64,000 nucleotides of DNA from Clostridium sp. (GTDB lineage: Bacteria; Bacillota; Clostridia; Clostridiales; Clostridiaceae), in the NCBI RefSeq assembly GCF_021372645.1, contig NZ_JAJFUC010000026.1, forward strand, positions 124,001 to 188,000, written 5' to 3'. Under the pieces are notes generated by a model. That model saw only the letters and a list, made by a program, of their open reading frames with translations, did not search any database and was not told where the DNA came from. Position 1 is the stretch's first letter. Every line of letters begins with the position of its first letter. The position numbers were made by a program, and so were the translations under genes. Positions 49,108 through 56,977 of this stretch are shown here, one piece after another.

Positions 49108-49144
49108 TACTACTCTAGATTTTTAGATAAAATCTAGAGTAGTA
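49108..49144. terminator. Strong hairpin after rny
   Basis: TACTACTCTAGATTTT (49108-49123) and AAAATCTAGAGTAGTA (49129-49144) form a perfect 16-bp stem with a 5-nt loop. No T run follows on the plus strand, so it may be a terminator without U tract or a decay barrier. Confidence 0.6.
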
Positions 49145-49188
49145 CTAATGATTAAACAAATGAAAAATAAATTTAAAAAATTATAAAA

Positions 49189-49213
49189 AGGATTTTTAGA
49201 AAAGTTATAGAAT
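49189..49213 (+). promoter_or_regulatory. Sigma-H-type promoter candidate of spoVS
   Basis: AGGATTT (from 49189) and AGAAT (to 49213) are spaced with 17 nt between AGGA and GAAT, fitting the Bacillus sigma-H pattern AGGAWWW-N(11-12)-RNNGAAT. spoVS is under sigma-H in Bacillus. Assignment is by pattern only. Confidence 0.5.
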
Positions 49214-49264
49214 ATATTTCAATGAAAACGATTTGCATAATAAATTATAGGAGGGATAACAAAA

Positions 49265-49525
49265 ATGGATGTATTAAAAGTATCAACAAAATCAAATCCT
49301 AATTCTGTAGCAGGTGCACTCGCAGCTATAATAAAAGAAAAGAATATTGCAGAAATTCAGGCAGTGGGAGCAGGTGCTATAAACCAAGCTGTTAAGGCAA
49401 TTGCCATAGCAAGAGGATTTGTAGCTCCAAGTGGGAAGGACATAATATGTGTACCAGGATTTACAGATATAATAATAGATGGAGAAGAAAGAACAGCTAT
49501 AAAATTGATAGTGCAACCTAGATAG
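49265..49525 (+). CDS. spoVS: Stage V sporulation protein S
   Basis: SpoVS is an 86-residue Alba-like protein needed for spore coat and core stages, and it affects septation. The sequence begins MDVLKVSTKSNPNSVAGALA and continues VGAGAINQAVKAIAIARG, nearly invariant in Firmicutes. AGGAGGG precedes the ATG by 9 nt. It follows recA-rny, as in other clostridia. Confidence 0.97.
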   Translation: MDVLKVSTKSNPNSVAGALAAIIKEKNIAEIQAVGAGAINQAVKAIAIARGFVAPSGKDIICVPGFTDIIIDGEERTAIKLIVQPR

Positions 49526-49669
49526 CTAATTTTATTTTCAAATTATTGAACAGGTAGTACAGGATAAATTAATATAAAATAATTTTTATCACTAATTGGA
49601 TTTATTACCTTTCTATATAGGCAAAAATTATGTATCATAAAAATAAAAAAGCTACAGGAACTACAAATA

Positions 49670-49950
49670 ATGTTTGATGAAAATGATATAGATTTTTCAA
49701 AAGTTAAAGATATTATAGTAATAAAGGATTTAATAACACGAGTAAAAAAATTTCTGATTTTAGAGATGAATCATATGTGAGACATAAATTAAGTGATATA
49801 GTTATTCTTACACTTTTTGCAGTATTAAGTAATGCTAACGAGTGATCTGAAATAGAGGTTTTTGGAATAAAAAAAGAAAAATGACTAAGGAATTATCTTA
49901 AATTAGAGAATGGCATACCATCTGATGATACTATTAGACTTTTCAGGTAA
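49670..49950 (+). pseudogene. ISAs1-family transposase, N-terminal remnant
   Basis: From 49750 the frame reads ISDFRDESYVRHKLSDIVIL, then FAVLSNANE, SEIEVFGIKKEK, LRNYLKLENGIPSDDTIRLF, matching the N-terminal domain of ISAs1 (H-repeat) transposases. The expected Trp codons after ANE and KEK are TGA (49843-49845 and 49882-49884). A further frameshift separates an upstream piece beginning at ATG 49670 (MFDENDIDFSKVKDII). The catalytic part is missing. No terminal repeats were found. Confidence 0.8.
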
Positions 49951-50069
49951 ATTTATAGTATCATTTTAATTGCTGAAATTAAAAAGGAGATATAATCTAC
50001 CAAAAGAATTAACTAAAATTAGTTTATCATAATATGGGTAGATTAACTATATAAGTTGCGATAAAGATT

Positions 50070-50899
50070 TTATAATTTAATGCAAAGCCTGTCTATTATT
50101 TGTTGTGGAACATTATTTATATTATCAAGGAATGAAGTAATAGCTACACGAATTTCATCTACTTTGGAGAAAAATACATTATTAACTACGTTGGATTTAA
50201 GCCATCCTCATAACCCCTCTATCAAATTAAGATTTGGACTATATGGTGGTAAGAACATAAGAGTTAGTCTATGTTTAATTTCCCCTAAAAATAGCTGTAT
50301 TAACTTAGCATGATGTATTCTTGCATTATCAAGAACCATGACCATTTTATATTGGTGCAATGTATTCTTTAAAAACTGTAAGAATACTTCTGCATCATAT
50401 TTCTCATGTTCTTCACAGTAAATACAACATGTTTCATAATTTAAGATTCCCATTAACTTTACTCCAGCGTGTTTTCCATATGCAGGTATTTTTCTTTGCT
50501 GTTTTTTTATAAACCATGTCTTTTGTATTAATTGATAATCACGGATCATTGATTCATCTTCAAATAGAATATGATCAACTAAGCTTTCAAGGTGTTTTTT
50601 TAGAACTTCAAAATCTTTCTTGAAATTTTCTTGTTTTACTGGGTCTGCATTTTTCAATACATATATTGGTCTTATATGATTTAAATTTAATCTATATAGT
50701 ACATCTGTCATTCCCCTGTGACTAAATGTAACATTAAACGAATTTATACCCATTGTCTAATCAACTCAATAGTCTAGTTTTTTCTTGCTATGAAGCCAAC
50801 TTCGTCAGGCGTATTGTTTGTAATAGTTTGAATAAGTTTTTTTCTTATTGTTCTTTTTCCATCCTGTATTTAAACATTTAAATCATCTTTATTTAACAT
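50070..50899 (-). pseudogene. IS630-family transposase, decayed
   Basis: The long open piece (50208-50753) carries the DDE acidic residues in ILFEDES, VLDNARIHHA and LPPYSPNLNLIEG. The next codon after IEGL, normally Trp, is TGA (complement of 50208-50210); the frame then continues GWLKSNVVNNVFF to a TAA at 50070-50072. Upstream, MLNKDDLNV, IQDGKRTIRKK and a RQW segment are broken by stops and a frameshift. It is inactive; the element's ends were not located. Confidence 0.82.
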
Positions 50900-51109
50900 A
50901 TAAACTACCACTTTCTATTTGTATTATTATTATTATAGTTTTTTATATTCTGCTGATTTATATTTGTGGAATTTTTTGTATTATAACTTTATTATCACAA
51001 CTTATATATAAATTATGTGGAATTTAATAAATAAAATTTTAACCAACTTTAAAGAATGTTTTTCAAGACAAGTCTCATTTAATTGTTTTGTATTCCTCTT
51101 TTCATCAAT

Positions 51110-51243
51110 CTTCAAGATAGTGTAAAAGCTATTTGGAGCTGGATACAGCCGGAAGAAAAACATGAATTCATTTTGATAATGAAATAAATACAATTTTCAA
51201 ATTATTAAATGTTGAAGATCTAAAAAGAATGTTGCAAAAGTAA
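51110..51243 (+). pseudogene. Unrecognised coding remnant
   Basis: One frame reads SYLELDTAGRKT, a TGA, then IHFDNEINTIFKLLNVEDL and KRMLQK before a TAA at 51241. It looks like the tail of a dead gene but I do not recognise the family. The rest of 50900-51300 holds AT-rich sequence with nothing supportable. Confidence 0.25.
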
Positions 51244-51318
51244 AAAAATTACAGAAAATATTTAAATAAGTGTAGGATAAACTTTTATTAGCTTATCTAG
51301 CAGGTAGTAATTTTTAAG

Positions 51319-51347
51319 TTGAAATTATATATAAAAACGATTATACT
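51319..51347 (+). promoter_or_regulatory. Sigma-A promoter of ptsH
   Basis: TTGAAA (51319-51324), a 17-nt spacer and TATACT (51342-51347). Confidence 0.7.
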
Positions 51348-51398
51348 ATAATAGTTAAATGCCATATTTATTAATTTTTTGTAAAGAGGTGTATATTA

Positions 51399-51659
51399 AT
51401 GATAGCAAAAGAGGTTTTAGTAAAAAACTCATCTGGTCTTCACGCTAGACCAGCAACATTATTAGTTAAGAAGGCTTCATCATTTAAATCAGACGTTAGT
51501 ATAGAATATAACGGAAAGAAAGCAAATGTAAAAAGCTTAATCGGAGTTCTATCTTTAGCAGTAGCTAAAGATGCTCTAATCAAAGTTGTAGCTTCAGGAG
51601 ATGACGAAGCTTTAGCTGTTGAAGAAATTGTTAAATTAGTTGAAACTTTAGAAGACTAA
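51399..51659 (+). CDS. ptsH: HPr phosphocarrier protein
   Basis: Phosphocarrier of the sugar phosphotransferase system and co-regulator of catabolite control. The 86-residue protein has the active H15 in GLHARPAT and S46 in VKSLIGVLSL, the site of HPr kinase in Firmicutes. With both residues it can serve transport and regulation. It is monocistronic, with its own promoter and terminator, next to the IS graveyard. SD AGAGGTG. Confidence 0.93.
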   Translation: MIAKEVLVKNSSGLHARPATLLVKKASSFKSDVSIEYNGKKANVKSLIGVLSLAVAKDALIKVVASGDDEALAVEEIVKLVETLED

Positions 51660-51669
51660 TATACAAAGT

Positions 51670-51702
51670 AAGGTTCCATATTTTTAATATGGAACCTTTT
51701 TT
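51670..51702 (+). terminator. Intrinsic terminator after ptsH
   Basis: AAGGTTCCATAT (51670-51681) and ATATGGAACCTT (51687-51698) form a perfect 12-bp stem with a 5-nt loop and six T residues. Confidence 0.92.
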
Positions 51703-51754
51703 ACGTACCAATAATACGGTTCAAATGCTGACTTATTATTTTATGGAATATGCC

Positions 51755-51973
51755 TTAATTGTCATCAAGAATTAAAGTGCATCTTAGTAATAATATAACT
51801 AAATCTAAAGCAGCAAAAAATACAAAAATATAAATTACTCTTTCTATTAAAGAACTGTTTAAAGAAATTACGTTGACTAAATTTAAATCGAACAATCCTA
51901 TTGTTCCCCAGTTTAAAGATCCTATAAAAACTAACAAAAAAGAAAGTTTATCGAACATATTTAGTTTACACAA
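51755..51973 (-). CDS. DUF378 small membrane protein
   Basis: A 72-residue protein with two membrane helices and the DUF378 pattern FVGSLNWG-like (FIGSLNWGTIGLFDLNLV). Function of the family is unknown. The TTG at 51973 is chosen since GGGAGTGA (complement of 51983-51990) is 9 nt upstream; ATG at 51958 would be too far. It converges with ptsH. Confidence 0.8.
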   Translation of the reverse strand: MCKLNMFDKLSFLLVFIGSLNWGTIGLFDLNLVNVISLNSSLIERVIYIFVFFAALDLVILLLRCTLILDDN

Positions 51974-52174
51974 AGTTTTTCACTCCCATCTTTTAAATAA
52001 ATCTTATTATATTTATATTATTATTAATTACAATAATAACAAAAAGTAAAATTTTAATTTATGCATAATTAATCACAAGAAATAAAAATTTTAATAGGCA
52101 AAAATGAAAAAAATATGATATAATACGAATATTGAAAGAAAAAGTATAAAATATATTCGTGTGGAGGTTTTTGA

Positions 52175-53605
52175 ATGAGAAATTTATATAGTACACCTTT
52201 AAATTCAAGATATGCATCTAAGGAAATGAGTTTCATTTTTTCAGACGATATGAAATTTACAACTTGGAGAAAATTATGGGTAGCTCTTGCAGAAGGTGAA
52301 AGAGAACTTGGATTAAATATAACAGAAGAGCAAATAAAAGAGTTAAAGGAACATATTAATGACATAAACTATGAAGAAGCAGCTAAGAAAGAAAAAGAAG
52401 TTAGACATGATGTTATGAGCCATGTGCATGCATATGGTCTTCAATGTCCAACCGCTAAAGGGATTATTCACTTAGGTGCTACATCTTGTTATGTTGGAGA
52501 TAATACAGACGTTATAATAATGAGAGACGCTTTAAATTTAATTAAGAATAAAATAGTAACTGTTTTAAATCATTTGAAAAAATTTGCATTAGAATATAAG
52601 GATATGCCAACGCTTGGTTTTACGCATTTTCAACCAGCTCAATTAACTACAGTAGGTAAAAGAGCTACATTATGGATGCAAGATTTAGTAATGGATATTG
52701 AAAATATAGATTTCCTATTATCAACATTAAAACTTTTAGGAGTTAAAGGAACAACTGGTACTCAAGCTAGTTTTATGGAACTGTTTGATGGAGATGAAAG
52801 CAAGGTTAAGGCATTAGATAAAATAGTAGCAGAAAAAATGGGATTTGATAAGAGCTTTGGAGTTACAGGTCAAACTTATCCAAGAAAGCTTGATTCAATA
52901 GTTTTAAACACTTTATCAGAGATTGCTCAAAGTGCTTACAAATTTAGTAATGATTTGAGATTACTTCAAAATATGAAGGAAATGGAAGAACCATTCGAAA
53001 AAAATCAAATAGGATCATCAGCTATGGCATATAAGAGAAATCCTATGAGAAGTGAAAGAATAAGTGCATTAGCTAGATATGTAATAGTAGATGCATTAAA
53101 TCCAGCAATTACTGCAGGAACTCAATGGTTTGAAAGAACTTTAGATGACTCAGCTAATAAGAGATTATCTGTTGCTGAAGGATTCCTAGCATTAGATGGA
53201 GTGTTAAATCTGTACATAAATATTGCTGAAAACATGGTAGTATATGATAAGGTAATAGCAGCTCATGTACTTAGAGAATTACCATTTATGGCTACTGAAA
53301 ATATAATGATGGAAGCTGTAAAGAGAGGTAAGGATAGACAAGAGTTACATGAAAATATTAGAGTTCATTCAATGGCAGCTGCGCAAAGAGTAAAGGGCGA
53401 AGGATTGGATAACGACTTAATAGATAGAATAATAAATGATGATTCATTTGGTCTTACTAAAGAAGAAATATTAGCAATTATTGATCCTATTAAATTTGTT
53501 GGAAGATCACCAAGTCAAGTTACAGAATTTATCGATGAATATGTAAATCCAATTATCAATAATAATGAGGAAGCATTAAAAATTAAGAGTGAAATAAATG
53601 TTTAA
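52175..53605 (+). CDS. purB: Adenylosuccinate lyase
   Basis: Catalyses two fumarate-releasing steps of purine synthesis (SAICAR to AICAR and adenylosuccinate to AMP). The 476-residue protein has HLGATSCYVGDN, the FTHFQPAQ segment and the signature GSSAMAYKRNP near 281-291 on the flexible catalytic loop. SD GGAGGT. It stands alone without other pur genes. Confidence 0.95.
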   Translation: MRNLYSTPLNSRYASKEMSFIFSDDMKFTTWRKLWVALAEGERELGLNITEEQIKELKEHINDINYEEAAKKEKEVRHDVMSHVHAYGLQCPTAKGIIHLGATSCYVGDNTDVIIMRDALNLIKNKIVTVLNHLKKFALEYKDMPTLGFTHFQPAQLTTVGKRATLWMQDLVMDIENIDFLLSTLKLLGVKGTTGTQASFMELFDGDESKVKALDKIVAEKMGFDKSFGVTGQTYPRKLDSIVLNTLSEIAQSAYKFSNDLRLLQNMKEMEEPFEKNQIGSSAMAYKRNPMRSERISALARYVIVDALNPAITAGTQWFERTLDDSANKRLSVAEGFLALDGVLNLYINIAENMVVYDKVIAAHVLRELPFMATENIMMEAVKRGKDRQELHENIRVHSMAAAQRVKGEGLDNDLIDRIINDDSFGLTKEEILAIIDPIKFVGRSPSQVTEFIDEYVNPIINNNEEALKIKSEINV

Positions 53606-53686
53606 TATTTAAATGTTTGAATCTGCATTAAATTTATATTGATATCAGGTATATTGAATATATATATCCATAATTAGAAATAGGGG

Positions 53687-53732
53687 GGTCATGCATTTGT
53701 TGAGTAATCACAACAAATGCATGACCTTTATT
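53687..53732. terminator. Bidirectional terminator between purB and the amidase gene
   Basis: GGTCATGCATTTGTTG (53687-53702) and CAACAAATGCATGACC (53711-53726) form a perfect 16-bp stem with an 8-nt loop, with T-rich sequence after it. It lies between convergent genes. Confidence 0.85.
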
Positions 53733-53749
53733 TCGGCATTTTACATCAG

Positions 53750-54733
53750 TCAGTTGATTTTTAATGCTCTAAGTGTAGGATATCTATTAGGAAAAATTTT
53801 ACTAAGTGGATAATTTAATTTATTATAACTATGGCAGCAGTAAAGGTAATCATTATTTGGAAGTTCATAAGTAATAAATCCATTGTGAAAGAATTTTCCG
53901 ATTTGAGGAGTATAAAATTGAATTAAGCATCCCTTAGACAATGACTTTTCATTAGGCAGTTTAGTGGCTAATTTTTGTGTTGTTAAATATAAATAAATAT
54001 CCTCAACTCTAATCCAAGGGAGAGTGTATGGTTTCCAGGCTTCAGTTTGTTTAACTCCACCAGCATAAAGGATTTGAGACATGAAATTTGTACAATCTCC
54101 GCCAATACCTTCGAAAGATTTATAATTAGGATTTGGTGTTAATGCAAAGGTTTCTGCATAATTACAAGCATCTATGATATTAAAATTAGAGGATTGACGC
54201 TCATGATAATTGTTATTAGAAAGTAAGCTAGAGGCCATGAAAGTGTCATATAATAAATCAAGTGAAGAAAGTTTATTAGTCCATAAGCTTTCATTTTTAG
54301 AAAAAATTAAATTAGTTATTTGAGATAAGTTAGTGTTTAGTGCATAGTTATATAAATATGGATTTTCTTCATTCTCAATTAAAAATTGTATCTTAAATTT
54401 ATTGTGTAAATATTCTAAAATGACAATATACTCATGGATACAAGCAGAAAGTATGTTAGTTGGAGCATTTTGTACTATGAAACATATCTTTAAATTAAGT
54501 TTTAGCTTAATAAAATTTGAGTCTTGATCTAGTATTTCATAGGTGTAGTCAAACTGAAAATTATTAAATGAAGAATTTAATTTTTTTTCCCATTTAAAGT
54601 TGAATAACTTTTTTAGATATATTTCTTCAAGAATAAGATAATCTAAATCATAGATGTTATTGGAAATCAAATTTAACTTTTCATAGGGAGTGGAAATCAG
54701 AAGACAAAAATTATACAAACTTTTTGATAACAT
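53750..54733 (-). CDS. Putative amidase-domain protein (Amidase_6)
   Basis: The 327-residue protein has an uncharacterised N-terminal half (1-165) and a C-terminal Amidase_6-like domain. That domain shows YNxxxACNYAETFALTPNP-type start, GIGGDCTNFMSQ with a likely catalytic cysteine, two conserved Trp regions (AWKPYTLPWI) and histidines in FHNGFI and CCHSYNK. There is no signal peptide, so it may be cytoplasmic. The substrate is unknown; cell-wall peptides are one guess. Confidence 0.75.
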   Translation of the reverse strand: MLSKSLYNFCLLISTPYEKLNLISNNIYDLDYLILEEIYLKKLFNFKWEKKLNSSFNNFQFDYTYEILDQDSNFIKLKLNLKICFIVQNAPTNILSACIHEYIVILEYLHNKFKIQFLIENEENPYLYNYALNTNLSQITNLIFSKNESLWTNKLSSLDLLYDTFMASSLLSNNNYHERQSSNFNIIDACNYAETFALTPNPNYKSFEGIGGDCTNFMSQILYAGGVKQTEAWKPYTLPWIRVEDIYLYLTTQKLATKLPNEKSLSKGCLIQFYTPQIGKFFHNGFITYELPNNDYLYCCHSYNKLNYPLSKIFPNRYPTLRALKIN

Positions 54734-54910
54734 ATATACTTCCTATTAAAAATTATTTTATTAATATATATTTATTAATATATTATAAGAATATATCAAA
54801 ATAAGAATGAAAAGTATATATTTAAAAAAATCTTAAAAGGAAAGATGAGAATCGAATAGTGATGTTTCAAAAGTGACATTCTATATTTCGGGTTTCGAAC
54901 TTTCTCTTTA

Positions 54911-55057
54911 AGTATTAACGTTTTTGTTGATGAAAAAAGTAATGAAATACCAGTAGCCAAAGAGTTATTAAAAATAATAGATATAAAAGATACTATTGTT
55001 ACATGGGATGCATTAAAATTTTTATTAGTTTATCCTGTCATAGAAATTAATAAGTAG
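54911..55057 (+). pseudogene. ISAs1-family transposase, central fragment
   Basis: The frame reads NVFVDEKSNEIPVAKELLK, then IIDIKDTIVTWDAL, matching the central region of ISAs1 transposases where VDEKSNEI is followed by LLDLKG and IVTIDAM. It ends in a TAG soon after. The gap 54734-54910 before it is AT-rich with no gene. It is in the same orientation as the N-terminal remnant at 49.7 kb. Confidence 0.7.
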
Positions 55058-55168
55058 ATATATTTGTAAATAATGTGCTATAATATAACGTGACTGAATT
55101 CGTAAAAACAATATGTGATATTTTATATATATAAATATGACTAATTTAGAGCAAAAAGTATAAATTTG

Positions 55169-56485
55169 ATGAATATAAATGTAAATAGTGATTATTATAA
55201 GATAAAATTAGATTTACTAAAGATTTTTATAAAGGAGCTATGTGAAGAAATGCAAGAATTATCTAACGTAATAGCTGGCAAGTATGAAGAAATAATTGAT
55301 AAGATAAAGAATTTTTCAAGTGAATATCTTAATGATGAATATAAGAATATTTGTGTTATGGCTGCAGAAACATTATTTCAAAATAATGAAGAACAATTAA
55401 AAAAAGGAAAAAGTTTTTCATGGGCAGCAGGAATAGTGCATGCTATAGGAAATATAAATAATTTATTTGATTCAAAGGAAGAACCATATATTAAAGTTGC
55501 TGATTTATATAAGGCATTTGGTGTTAGCAGTAGCACAGGTTCCAATAAATCAAAAGAAGTAAAAAATCTATTAGATTTATCAAAAGAAAACAAACAATGG
55601 ATAATAGGTTTAGATATAAATACAAAAGTTACCAATGAACTAGAGATAGAAGATAAAAAAGAAGTTGCAGTATCAGTTGAGGATAGAACAAAAGAAAATG
55701 AAAAAAAAGAGCCTTTTAAATTTGCTGTCCATAAAAATTTTATAGTAGCAGAAAGAATCATAAATTATGCATGGAAGCAAAAAAAATATAATAATAAAGC
55801 AAAGTATGCAAAAGAAGCATTAGAAATATATGAAGATTGCGCAGATGCATATATTATTTTATCAAAAAATTCTAGTTTAAATAATCTTCAAAAGAAAGCT
55901 CTTTTGGAAAAGGCAGTCAAGGCAGCACAAAATTTATTAAAAATAGATAATTTAGAAACTGCACAACCAGAATTATTTGAACTAAAAATAGCTGAACCTC
56001 TTTTTGGTGCTAAATATAGTTTGGCAGTTCATTTGTGGGAAAATGGAGAAAAGGAAGCAGCAATAGAAAATGCTCTTGAAATTTTAAAATATAATAAGCA
56101 AGATAACCTAATGATTAGAAACATAGTAGTAAGTTGGCTTTTAATTGAAAAAAAATATGCACAGTTAGAAGATTTATTGGAAAAGTATGAAAAAGATAAT
56201 TTAGCAGCTATAAATTATAGCAGAGCTGCATTATTATATAAAACTAATGAAATTAAAGAAGCAGAAAATGCATTAAGAAGAGCATATAAGAGAAATCCAT
56301 TTGTGATACCATATATACTAAAGCAAAAAAAAGTTCCAAATTCATTGCCACATATATTCAAGCTTGGAAGTGAAGAAGAAGCTATAAAATATGTTAGTTT
56401 AGGGTTAGAAGCTTGGGCGGATCCTAAGATGAGCCAATGGATCAAGGAAAAGAAAAAAGATTTTGATATGCTAAATTTCAACTAA
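55169..56485 (+). CDS. DUF6398 / helical-repeat protein of unknown function
   Basis: The 438-residue protein has an N-terminal DUF6398-like domain (about 15-140; SWAAGIVHAIGNINNLFD, FGVSSSTGSNKSKEVKNLLD), a charged linker (150-190) and a C-terminal helical repeat region resembling ST7/TPR proteins (200-430). Function is unknown. Neither ATG 55169 nor the adjoining TTG 55166 has a clear SD, so translation may be weak or the start further in. The rib promoter begins right after its stop. Confidence 0.75.
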   Translation: MNINVNSDYYKIKLDLLKIFIKELCEEMQELSNVIAGKYEEIIDKIKNFSSEYLNDEYKNICVMAAETLFQNNEEQLKKGKSFSWAAGIVHAIGNINNLFDSKEEPYIKVADLYKAFGVSSSTGSNKSKEVKNLLDLSKENKQWIIGLDINTKVTNELEIEDKKEVAVSVEDRTKENEKKEPFKFAVHKNFIVAERIINYAWKQKKYNNKAKYAKEALEIYEDCADAYIILSKNSSLNNLQKKALLEKAVKAAQNLLKIDNLETAQPELFELKIAEPLFGAKYSLAVHLWENGEKEAAIENALEILKYNKQDNLMIRNIVVSWLLIEKKYAQLEDLLEKYEKDNLAAINYSRAALLYKTNEIKEAENALRRAYKRNPFVIPYILKQKKVPNSLPHIFKLGSEEEAIKYVSLGLEAWADPKMSQWIKEKKKDFDMLNFN

Positions 56486-56488
56486 TAC

Positions 56489-56517
56489 TTTACATAAACA
56501 TGATTATGTGATATCAT
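56489..56517 (+). promoter_or_regulatory. Sigma-A promoter of the rib operon
   Basis: TTTACA (56489-56494), a 17-nt spacer and TATCAT (56512-56517), ending about 20 nt before the FMN aptamer. Confidence 0.7.
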
Positions 56518-56537
56518 TAAAACGAATTTAATAAAGT

Positions 56538-56644
56538 GTCTTCAGGGTTGGGTGAAATTCCCTATCGGCGGTACAGCCCGCAAGCTAAAATAGCAGATTC
56601 GGTTAAATTCCGAAGCCGACAGTAAAGTCTGGATGAAAGAAGAT
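56538..56644 (+). ncRNA. FMN riboswitch (RFN element)
   Basis: The conserved core is present in order: TTCAGGGTTGGGTGAAATTC, CGGCGGTACAGCCCGC, AAATTCCGAAGCCGACAGT and AAAGTCTGGATGAAAGAAG. P1 closes with TCTTC (56539-56543) and GAAGA (56639-56643). FMN binding is known to favour the downstream terminator, shutting off riboflavin synthesis. Confidence 0.97.
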
Positions 56645-56707
56645 AGTAATTAATATAAATTATATTTAAAATTAAGATTTTAAATGTTCTTATTAGTTTG
56701 TATTTGT

Positions 56708-56741
56708 ACCCTGAAATTTTGAAAAAAATTCGGGGTTTTTT
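56708..56741 (+). terminator. Expression-platform terminator of the FMN riboswitch
   Basis: ACCCTGAA...TTTT pairs with AAAA...TTCGGGGT (one mismatch, one G-U), then six T residues. It lies about 65 nt after the aptamer. The gap 56742-56977 before ribD holds AT-rich sequence without a second promoter. Confidence 0.85.
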
Positions 56742-56977
56742 GATGTTAAAAAGGTAATAGATTTAAAGTATATATTACCAATCTTATATAAGGAAAACAT
56801 AACTTTATATATTTTTATATGATAATCAAAAGCTAGACGAATTATTTTGAAACTTTAATTTTAAATAAAATAAATAATTACGATTATAGCAAAAACCTGA
56901 AAATCTTAAAATATAAGAGTCTTTATGAATTTAGAAGTTTATAATGGGCAAAATGTATAGAAGGAAGATGATAATTC

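Noticed and set aside
49843-50210. UGA recoded as tryptophan
   Set aside because: Several intact genes in the window end in TGA and use TGG for Trp, so the standard code applies; the TGA codons occur only in damaged transposase genes.
50208-50753. A complete 181-residue IS630 transposase gene
   Set aside because: Sequence on both sides continues the protein in broken form, including a TGA at a conserved Trp, so it is part of a larger pseudogene.
51002-51193. A 63-residue minus-strand gene in the IS zone
   Set aside because: Low-complexity composition, no SD, no family resemblance.
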